From contig NZ_JAERQY020000003.1 in the NCBI RefSeq assembly GCF_016735495.2, positions 1 to 64,000 on the forward strand: a stretch of DNA of 64,000 nt, read 5' to 3'. A program made the translations under genes and the position numbers. The notes beneath the pieces were generated by a model. The model was not told the origin of the DNA. It worked only from the letters and a program-made list of their open reading frames with translations, and searched no databases. Every line of letters starts with the position of its first letter. The stretch's first letter is position 1. Positions 14,733 through 22,600 of this stretch are shown piece by piece. The stretch is from Lysobacter sp. MMG2. GTDB taxonomy: Bacteria > Pseudomonadota > Gammaproteobacteria > Xanthomonadales > Xanthomonadaceae.

Positions 14733-16175
14733 TCAGCGGTCGATACCCAGATCCCGATAGAACGCCAGGACTACAGGGTCTGTCCGCACGTCGCGCATTG
14801 CGATGGGACGGACTAGCCTGATGCCATCCAGCGTGCGCGAGCGTGAGAGGGCTACGTAGGTCTGCCCCTCGGCGAATGCGCCGCCCCCGAGGTCCAGGGT
14901 CAGATTGTCCAAGGTCAGGCCCTGCGACTTGTGGATGGTGATCGCCCAACCCAGGGCAAGGGGAAACTGCCTAAACTCCCCGACAATTTCGGCTTCGACG
15001 CGGCGGGTCTGATAGTCGTAGGCATACTTGTATTTGTGCCAGGTCTCGCGTCCGACAGCGACCACATTGTCCGACTGGTCCTTCCGAATGTGGATCAGGT
15101 CGTCGTCGAGCTCCACCACGGTGCCGATGTCGCCGTTGATCCAGTGGGGCTTGCGGTTCTTTAGAAAGATCGTCTTGGCTCCTACCTTGAGCTCAAGGCG
15201 GTCCGACACCGGTAGCTTCCAGCGGTTGGTGGAAACGTTGCCGCTGATTTCCGCCACATATAAGCGAACCGGCTCAGGCAGCGTGTCCAACTCGCGCATG
15301 TTGAGGGTTCGTGCGGCCTGGTTTGTCGGTACTAGGTACACGCCAGCAGGTGAGCCGGAGGGCTTGTCTCGATAGCAGTGCCTGTTGAACTGAGCCACCG
15401 CGTCCCGGCAATCGTCATTCAGACGGATCCGGTTTAGCGCGTCGATGAAGGTTTCGTCGGCCTGGCGGCGGACCTTAGTCAGCACGACAGGAATGATCTT
15501 TTGTTCCTTGAAGATGTCAGCCGAGAAGAAGTAGGGCGTCGGGTATCGGTGACTGAAGTACACCGACTCTTCAGGTGTACTGACCACTGGGGGCAGCTGC
15601 AGCAGATCGCCGACAAAGATCACGGGGACGCCACCAAATGGCAGGCTATTCCCGCGCGCGCTACGCAGAATATTGCTCATGGTGTCGACCAAATTCGGCA
15701 ACACCATCGAGACTTCGTCCACGACCAGGCAATTGATGTTCTCCAGCACGAGCCGAACCTTGGTAGTCGTAGAGTGCTTTTCGGCGGGGTCGATCAATCG
15801 CGGCGGTAGGCCAAAGAAGGAGTGGATGGTGTCGCCTTGGACGTTGGCCGCAGCCACGGCTGTTGGGGCAAGCACAGCGCACGAGTCCAGCTGACTGCGC
15901 AGCCAATGGATCAGGGTAGATTTGCCGGTGCCTGCCTTGCCTGTCACGAAGATGGCAGGGCAACCGGCCTTCACCGCTTCAAGGATGAACTGGTACTCGG
16001 GCAGTACCTCCACCTCGGACAGCGCATCCGGCTCCGAAGTGAATTTGTCTCGTCGGCCTGGGGGTGATGGCGAGGCAACAGAGAGAGGGCGCGATATGTC
16101 CCTTGGTCGCACAGACTTTCCGCCCTCTCCGAGGAGCGTGTCGGCCAACTTGGTGATGGTGTCCCAGATCCCCAT
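14733..16175 (-). CDS. PIF1/RecD-like SF1B DNA helicase
   Basis: A 480-residue helicase. Motif I (GKAGTGKST) lies near residue 83, motif II DEVSM near 150, motif III GDLLQLPPV near 195, and the late motifs HKSQGLT and YVALSRSR near 430-455, all intact, so ATP-driven 5'-3' unwinding is expected. An N-terminal 55 residues are linker-like. It follows the YqaJ-type nuclease (start at 16968) by 16 bases and probably belongs to the same transcript. In this context it may help replicate or recombine the island. Confidence 0.9.
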   Translation of the reverse strand: MGIWDTITKLADTLLGEGGKSVRPRDISRPLSVASPSPPGRRDKFTSEPDALSEVEVLPEYQFILEAVKAGCPAIFVTGKAGTGKSTLIHWLRSQLDSCAVLAPTAVAAANVQGDTIHSFFGLPPRLIDPAEKHSTTTKVRLVLENINCLVVDEVSMVLPNLVDTMSNILRSARGNSLPFGGVPVIFVGDLLQLPPVVSTPEESVYFSHRYPTPYFFSADIFKEQKIIPVVLTKVRRQADETFIDALNRIRLNDDCRDAVAQFNRHCYRDKPSGSPAGVYLVPTNQAARTLNMRELDTLPEPVRLYVAEISGNVSTNRWKLPVSDRLELKVGAKTIFLKNRKPHWINGDIGTVVELDDDLIHIRKDQSDNVVAVGRETWHKYKYAYDYQTRRVEAEIVGEFRQFPLALGWAITIHKSQGLTLDNLTLDLGGGAFAEGQTYVALSRSRTLDGIRLVRPIAMRDVRTDPVVLAFYRDLGIDR

Positions 16176-16191
16176 ACCTACAGTCCCGCCC

Positions 16192-16968
16192 CTAACGGAG
16201 CAGTGCTCTCAACAAGCCTAATCCGACCATGGTCAAGAGCAGCCATGCCCACCCTGGCATGCTGCGCGACCCAGTCATACGGGGGCCTTCCGACGAGCGG
16301 GAAACCCATGCCTTTGGCAGGATCGGCGCCTCCTGTCGCGGGGGCGGTGGGGGCCAACGGGTAATGGCGGGAGTGATTGTCGTCGCTGGCCGCCACGGTC
16401 CCACCCTGCGCTCAACCTCCCGATTGACCTCGCGACAACGTGCGTCCAATTGGTCGAAGTCGCGTTCGTCCTGAAAGATACGAATGACAATGCCTTGGCC
16501 GGGTGGGTAGAAGCACACGAAATCCAGCCACTGGCGCCGGCATACCCACAGCTGACCCTGTACCTGCCAGCGGTAGCGCGAAGGCATCTGGCGCGTATCC
16601 ATCACTTGGCGGAATGTCTTGATCTGCGGGCACTTGATCTCGATCAGGCCGTCATCGGAGACGAGGCCATCAGGTGAAATGCCGACGAAGTCGTGCTCCG
16701 GATGCACCACGAAGCCGGCCTCTGCAACATGACAACCGCGCGATCGCCCATACCATTGGCGGGCATTGCTCTCGTGGTCCATCCCCCATTGCATCGCGGC
16801 GTTGATGTACCCGCCGTCAAGGCTGCGTCCGGTTCGACGCTCTTGGACAAGTTCATCAATCAGACTGCGGTAAGTGCTCGAGTGCTTGGAAGCCATGGCA
16901 CGGGCGAAGCGGGAACCGGTGATCCTGCCGGCGCGCGCCTTGTACCAGGCTTCGGAACGCTGCTTCAT
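16192..16968 (-). CDS. YqaJ/lambda-exonuclease family nuclease with C-terminal membrane segment
   Basis: A 258-residue protein. Residues 1-175 match the YqaJ viral recombinase (lambda exonuclease) fold: SEAWYKARAGRITGSRF, then the Asp in ISPDGLVSDDG, and EIKCPQ, the D...ExK catalytic core near residues 110-125. This would resect DNA ends 5' to 3'. After it comes a Pro-rich linker (WPPPPPRQEAP) and, at residues 235-256, a hydrophobic stretch WAWLLLTMVGLGLL that looks like a membrane anchor, unusual for the family. Start at ATG 16966-16968 with GGGGA upstream. Confidence 0.8.
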   Translation of the reverse strand: MKQRSEAWYKARAGRITGSRFARAMASKHSSTYRSLIDELVQERRTGRSLDGGYINAAMQWGMDHESNARQWYGRSRGCHVAEAGFVVHPEHDFVGISPDGLVSDDGLIEIKCPQIKTFRQVMDTRQMPSRYRWQVQGQLWVCRRQWLDFVCFYPPGQGIVIRIFQDERDFDQLDARCREVNREVERRVGPWRPATTITPAITRWPPPPPRQEAPILPKAWVSRSSEGPRMTGSRSMPGWAWLLLTMVGLGLLRALLR

Positions 16969-16990
16969 TCCCGTCCCCTCGGCATGAATG

Positions 16991-17215
16991 CTAGTCGGTA
17001 TCTGCCGATTCGTTCCATGCCGGCCCGTCCTGGTCCAGCACGAAGTGCTGCCACTCAGGATCCACACGTAGATTAACCAGAAGTTCGGCCCAGTGACGGG
17101 CGGACTTGGCCACCTTAAGCATGTTTGCCTCGCTCGGTGAGAACGGATCCGCGAGCCGGCTGATCAGGAGGGGGACCAACGCTTGGACAAAATGGCGCTC
17201 GCTGTAAGCACTCAT
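16991..17215 (-). CDS. Small hypothetical protein
   Basis: A 74-residue acidic helical protein (MSAYSERHFVQALVPLL...), GGGGA 9 bases upstream of the ATG at 17213-17215. It lies 2 bases after the clamp-like gene and 22 bases before the nuclease gene, so it is in the same operon. No family recognised. Confidence 0.65.
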   Translation of the reverse strand: MSAYSERHFVQALVPLLISRLADPFSPSEANMLKVAKSARHWAELLVNLRVDPEWQHFVLDQDGPAWNESADTD

Positions 17216-17217
17216 CT

Positions 17218-17535
17218 TTATCGCTCCCCTGTGCTGGTGAGACTAAATTTGTCGAACCAGACCTTTCCTGGTTCGGATCGAATCACGACGCTCGTTCCCT
17301 TAGCGTAGGTCGCAAGTAGTCGACTTACGGCTTCCAGCGGAATATGGGCGGTTCCAGCCTGGCTCACGACCGCCGCGACCGATGCACTGCTATCCAGAGT
17401 GCCCATCATTACCAGTGCTGTACCGCCGGCGGTCACTTCCACGCTGGGTTCGTGCAGCGAGCGAAAGCGGCTGCGCCGCGGCTTGAGCCGCAGCAGCGCA
17501 GTGCGCAGCGCATGTGCATCCACAGTGGCATGCAT
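17218..17535 (-). CDS. Single-domain sliding-clamp-like protein
   Basis: A 105-residue protein. The series TVDAHALRTALLRL, VEVTAGGTALVMMGT, SQAGTAHIPLEAVSRLLATY, TSVVIRSEPGKVWF, FSLTS follows the order of strands and helix in domain 1 of the bacterial DNA polymerase III beta clamp (DnaN), including the helix that precedes the conserved 'v.l....g.l.i' strands. DnaN has three such domains in about 366 residues; here there is one. Start at ATG 17533-17535 with GGGAGA upstream. It is next to a helicase and a nuclease, which fits a DNA-processivity or clamp-decoy role. Fold assignment is by eye. Confidence 0.5.
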   Translation of the reverse strand: MHATVDAHALRTALLRLKPRRSRFRSLHEPSVEVTAGGTALVMMGTLDSSASVAAVVSQAGTAHIPLEAVSRLLATYAKGTSVVIRSEPGKVWFDKFSLTSTGER

Positions 17536-17557
17536 GATCTCTCCCCAGTTGCCCGAT

Positions 17558-19609
17558 TTAGTTACCAGCGAGTGCAGACGCCACTACGGTAGGAGCTACG
17601 GCGACGTCGGCGGGGCGTGGCCAAACAAGCAATGCGGCCTTGCACAGGGTTTGGGAACGGACAGCTATTGCAGCTTCCTCCCATTCGGATATCCCCGCAT
17701 GGTGGAAATAGGTGTTCATTAGCAGGGCGCTTTGGCCGAGTCTGGAACGCTTGCCCAGCATTCGCGCACCGGCCGCATCCTCCGAATCGACGAACGGTCC
17801 ATTGCTGACGGAGCTATTCAGCGGCTGCGTTAGCAGGGTCAGGTTTCCGAAGCTATGAACTGCAGCCTCCCTGAGCTGACGCTGGACGTCAGTCATGTCG
17901 GTGATCTGGTAGGTCGGAAGCTTTTCCCAGCTTTGCGGCATCACGTGCTCGACTGTTAGGTCAGTCTGTACCGGTACATGATTGCTCCCCTGCATAGTGC
18001 CGCGGGCGGCGTACTCCAGCGCGCGCAAGATGCCGCAGGTCTTGGCAGGCCGAAGTTCGATATAGGCCGCTCGATGCCGCCACTTGTCGCGAAACGTCGT
18101 GTCATCCGGCCACGCCTCGCTTGGCGCGGTGGCCTCCAGAAGCACCTTGCGCAGGGCCAGATGGGGCTCCGCGTCCGCGCTCGTCACGGCTTGAAGCACG
18201 CGCATGAAGAAGCGGTTGTAGCTCTTGGTAGTCAGGGCGCACACCGTACGCCGCGTTAAGTAGGACGCCAGGTCGCCGAGCGCCTGCCTCAGCTCCGCGC
18301 TGTCGCTATCCAGGCGCTCGCGCAATGCTAAGTACACCGGGGTAACCGTACCCACGTCCAGGGACTTAATCAGGCGCGAGAACTCGGCCAGATAACCCGT
18401 GCCTTCCGGTGAAACTAGCTCCCTGAAGTGCTGGCTTGATGCAACGAGACGCGCCAGCTCCACTTCAAGCTCCCGCGGCTGCTTCTGCCACCATGCTTTG
18501 AATGCCTGGAACACATGGCTGGCCAAGGTGACTTCCTGGCTGCGCAGGACGGTGTAGTTGTAGAAGAACAGGTCGATGCGCGGATAGGTCAGGCGACCTT
18601 GGCGCTCCTTCTCGCGCCAATAGGCATTGGCCGAGACCCCTTTGCCGGTCGTGGCGACAAGATCGAACGGGCTCCAGTACTCCGCATAAAGCTGCTGCAC
18701 AGGCCGTCCCTGGCGTGCTGCCTCAAGGAAGACGAAGTTGCGAACCAGGTCCGACGCTAACAGAGGTTCGCCGCGTGCGTTGAGCGTCTCGAAGATGACT
18801 TGCGGATCGTCCTCGACCTCAAGCGTCAGGGTCATAATCTGGACGTGGTCGGACAAGGCCATGTACAGCGCTTGGGCACGGGCCGGATCCAGCGGACGGT
18901 TTGCCCCCAGGGGCGCCACGGCGTTGCTGCGACGGATGTCGGCGACGAGCGCATCTCCCAGCGTGCCGTCCGTTGTGGGATCGACGGGATCGGTGAGATC
19001 AAGGCCGCGCATGTACCCGAGGCAGGCGTGGTAGAGGTACAGAAAGGTCTGCACCATCAAGGGCCGTTCAATCTTCCTGCGTCCGTCCCGGGCCGGGTAC
19101 GCTGCACACAGATCCTGAATGCTTGTCGCCGAGTCGCTCAGACGCCGCATCTCGTCCTGGCCCGCCTGGGTCGGCCAGACTTTGTAGTGATCTTCGGGGC
19201 GCTGGTAGGGGCCAGGATTCCGAGCCAGGCCATCTAGCATCTGGGGGATGGGGCTATCGGCCAGTTGGAGCGCAGCCTGGCGGAACGCAAGCAGCAGGAG
19301 CTGCAGCGTGGTGGACCGCTGCTGACCGTCGATCACCTCAAAGGCCGGGACCCTCCCGAAGGTGTTGGGTACCGGGGTCATGACGATCGAACCCAGGAAG
19401 TGCTTCGGCAGCGGCTTCGCCACCATGGCCGCGCCCTTGGCCGCCAGCGCCTGCTGCTCCAGCACGGCATCCGACCGGTCCTGAATGTCTGCCCACAGCG
19501 GGCCGACTTGCTTCTCGAGCGTCCAAACGTAGCCGCGCTGGAAGATGGGAATCTGGTACTGGTGCGGCGTACTGAACAGGCCGGTGACCGTGGTCTTGCT
19601 GGGCTGCAT
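17558..19609 (-). CDS. GmrSD-like type IV restriction enzyme (DUF262-DUF1524)
   Basis: A 683-residue single-chain protein. The N-terminal DUF262 domain (NTPase, ParB-like) shows YQIPIFQRGYVW near residue 15, IDGQQRSTTLQL near 90 and FETLNARGEPLLASDLV near 260. The C-terminal DUF1524 nuclease domain shows VEHVMPQSW near 555 and SFGNLTLLTQPLNSSVSN near 590, the His and Asn residues of the HNH/beta-beta-alpha-metal site. GmrSD and BrxU enzymes cut DNA with modified cytosines, as in phages with glucosylated bases. ATG 19607-19609 has GAGGA 6 bases upstream; the longer frame upstream is the shadow of the next gene. It follows the type ISP gene by 41 bases. Confidence 0.9.
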   Translation of the reverse strand: MQPSKTTVTGLFSTPHQYQIPIFQRGYVWTLEKQVGPLWADIQDRSDAVLEQQALAAKGAAMVAKPLPKHFLGSIVMTPVPNTFGRVPAFEVIDGQQRSTTLQLLLLAFRQAALQLADSPIPQMLDGLARNPGPYQRPEDHYKVWPTQAGQDEMRRLSDSATSIQDLCAAYPARDGRRKIERPLMVQTFLYLYHACLGYMRGLDLTDPVDPTTDGTLGDALVADIRRSNAVAPLGANRPLDPARAQALYMALSDHVQIMTLTLEVEDDPQVIFETLNARGEPLLASDLVRNFVFLEAARQGRPVQQLYAEYWSPFDLVATTGKGVSANAYWREKERQGRLTYPRIDLFFYNYTVLRSQEVTLASHVFQAFKAWWQKQPRELEVELARLVASSQHFRELVSPEGTGYLAEFSRLIKSLDVGTVTPVYLALRERLDSDSAELRQALGDLASYLTRRTVCALTTKSYNRFFMRVLQAVTSADAEPHLALRKVLLEATAPSEAWPDDTTFRDKWRHRAAYIELRPAKTCGILRALEYAARGTMQGSNHVPVQTDLTVEHVMPQSWEKLPTYQITDMTDVQRQLREAAVHSFGNLTLLTQPLNSSVSNGPFVDSEDAAGARMLGKRSRLGQSALLMNTYFHHAGISEWEEAAIAVRSQTLCKAALLVWPRPADVAVAPTVVASALAGN

Positions 19610-19650
19610 CCGGAATCCTCTTAAATTTGTTGTGGCCGGAGTTGCTCGGC

Positions 19651-22600
19651 TCAGCCGTCGTCGCGGATATCGAGGGCAGGCAGATTGGCAACGATCTTTT
19701 GAGTCTCCAGGCTGACTGTCACCACGCGCCGGAACAGCTCCAACGGGTACTTCGGATTGTTCATGGTCTCGATGGCCCAGTCGTTGGCGTCGTTGACGAT
19801 TCCGCTGTCCTTGTCCTCGCGCACACCCTGGCGCTCCATCACCCAGTCGAGCGCGGCTTTGCCATTGATGACGTACTCCCAAGCCGCCTCAGGGATACCT
19901 TTGAGGGTGATCTTGGCGTTGTAGAGCACCGTGCTGCGGTCATCGACGTTCTTTCCTGTCTCCGAGTCCTTTTTCTTCGCGAACTTCATCTTCTCGACGC
20001 GATAGTCGGCGTCGGTCAGTGCGCCCTTGGTTTCGACAGTCAGCGGGTACATCTCGACCGTTTCGTACTTCAAGTGCAGGTGGGCCAGGTCGCGGCCCGC
20101 CTTGCTGAAGGCCCAAAAGTCAGCGACCTCCTTGGCTCGTGGGATGCGTGGCAGTTCCTTACTTAGGTTGTCGGCATAGCGTTCGCGGTATTCCGGCGAA
20201 TGCAGGAGGCCGTAGACGTAATAGAAAAGATCTTCCTTTCTGATCGTCTCTTCCGGATACGCGGACTGGAAGTGGGCTAGGCCGGCATCGGTAATGGCGT
20301 CGCGACGGCGCGGCCCACGGCCATTGACGTCTCCAAAAAGGCCACTGGCGTCCGCCTTCTCCTCCGACGCGTCATAGACGTAGAGCGGGAAGCATTGTGT
20401 CCCGCCAGACGACTGAACATCGATTACCCGATCCACGATCAACGCCGGGAATCCTTCGCCCTCCCAGCTTTGCTTCACGACAATCGCAATGTTCTCCCCT
20501 CCGCCATCGGGGAAGATGCGTGCCATCTGGTATCTGTTTTCGTTGAAGTATGGGTCGTAGTACATCCAGCTTTTGTTGAATGGGCGATAGATCGCTTGAA
20601 CTAGGCCGTCGGGCCTAAACTGTCCGACGAACCCCTTTTCCTGCCGACCTCGAAGCACCCACGACCACCCAATCTTAGTTGGGTCATTTACATCGAACTT
20701 CGCCGTACCGCTTGCAGCCTCGTTGTATGAGCTAATCATGAGGTGCATGTTGGACGAGACCTTGTCTCGCGAAGCGTTATAGGCCCACGCATCCCGATTG
20801 GTCTTGACGCCACTGCTATACGCCGCGAAGACAACGATTGGCGCCAACTTGCTCTTGTCCCCCATGGGCGCAAATTTCTGGAATCCGCCGTCCCGCTTCT
20901 TTACCCAATCTCCGTGAGAGTCGGGGATGATGGACTGCCAGTTTTGGATACCAGCCACGCTGGCGTAGCCAGCGATCTTCTCTAGCTTGTCCTCGCGACT
21001 AAGATAGTCACCGATGTCGTGGAAGTGGATCTGGCCACGTTCGGTCGCCCGCGGGTTCTTGACCAGCAACGAGATGGCGATCGGCGCACGGCTGCCGCTG
21101 CCAAAGATCTTGCCACCCTCCCTCCTCGACGTCTCTCCTGAGGTGCGCTGATTGCCGCGCAGATGGAACACGTACAGGCTGGAAAACTCCTCGGCCAAGC
21201 ATTTACGCAGGCCGTCGGCTGCCTTGCCATCGACAAATCCCGCGTTGGTTACGTAGCCAATGACCCCCGCATCTCCCACACGATCGCTCGCCCATCGAAT
21301 GGCTCGGATGTAGCTGTCATACAGACTCCGTGGATTTCCGGTTGATCGGGCAACATAGGTTGACTGAAGTCGCGCATCGAGCCCGGGGTACTGGAGGTTA
21401 GCCGCGGCATCGTTGTCATCTTTCTGACCGACGGAGTACGGCGGATTCCCAACAATCACCCGGATATCCAGCTTCTTCTGCCGCTTTCGCCGCTTGCTGT
21501 TGTCCACCAGCAACTGGTCGACGAGGTCATCCTTTTCGTACATCTGGAAGGTATCGGTCAGACAGATTCCTTCGAATGGCACGTAATCGCCGCCCGCGAT
21601 GCTGTGGTAGGTCGCCTCGATGTTGATGGCGGCGATGTAGTACGCCAGCAACACCAGCTCGTTGGCATGGATCTCGTGCTTGTACTTGTGCGGCAGTTGC
21701 TCGGGACTGAGCAGGCCCGACTGCAGCAGCCGGGTGATGAACGTACCGGTACCGGTGAACGGGTCGAGGATATGCACGCCCTCACTGCCCAGCGTCTGGT
21801 CAAACTCCCGACGCAGCAGGTGGTCCACGCTGTGCAGGATGAAGTCCACCACCTCCACCGGGGTGTACACGATGCCAAGGCGCTCGGTCATCTTGGGGAA
21901 GGCATTGCGGAAGAATTTGTCGTACAGCTCGACGATGATCTTCTGCTTACCGGTGGCGCTCTCGATGCCTTCGGCACGCAGCTTCACGCTGTCGTAGAAC
22001 TCCTGCAGGGTGGACGCTTCCTTGCCCAAGTGCTGCTCGTGCAGCACGTCCAAGACGCGTTGCATGGCGCGTGACATGGGGTTGTGGTTGGCAAAGCTGT
22101 AGTCGGCAAACAGCGCCTCGAACACCGGCTTGGTGATCAGGTGCTGTGCCAGCATCTCGATGACTTCGGCGTCGCTGACCTTGTCGTTCAGGTCGTCGCG
22201 TAGCTCGCTGGCGAACTCATTGAAGGCTTCGCGAGCGGCGGTCTGGGCGGGATCTTCCAGCAGAGCCTTGATGCGGTCGATGTGGGTTTGGGCGATTCTG
22301 GCGATGTCATTGGCCCAGTCCTCCCAGTGGTGGCGGTTGCCACACTTGTCCACCACCTTGGCATACAGCGCGCGTTCGATCTCGCCGACCTCGAATTCCA
22401 GCTGGGTCTGGTCGGGGGCGGGCCCGTAGATCTCGGCTTTCTCGCCGATGGCGTACTTGCCCTTGGCCTTGCCAGCCTGCTTGGCGCTGCTGTCCTTCAG
22501 CGGGCTGGCCTTGCGCTGCACGGTGTCCGCGATGGCGATGACTTCCATCTTGCTACGGTCCGGCCCCACCAGATCCAGCTTGTTGACCATGGCGTCGAAG

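Noticed and set aside
14560-14760. Remnant of an insertion sequence upstream of alpA
   Set aside because: No inverted-repeat pair, target duplication or transposase fragment could be found.
17610-19882. Longer 774-residue form of the GmrSD-like protein
   Set aside because: The extra 91 N-terminal residues are Arg/Gln-rich translation of the type ISP gene in another frame, and the inner ATG at 19609 has a good ribosome binding site.
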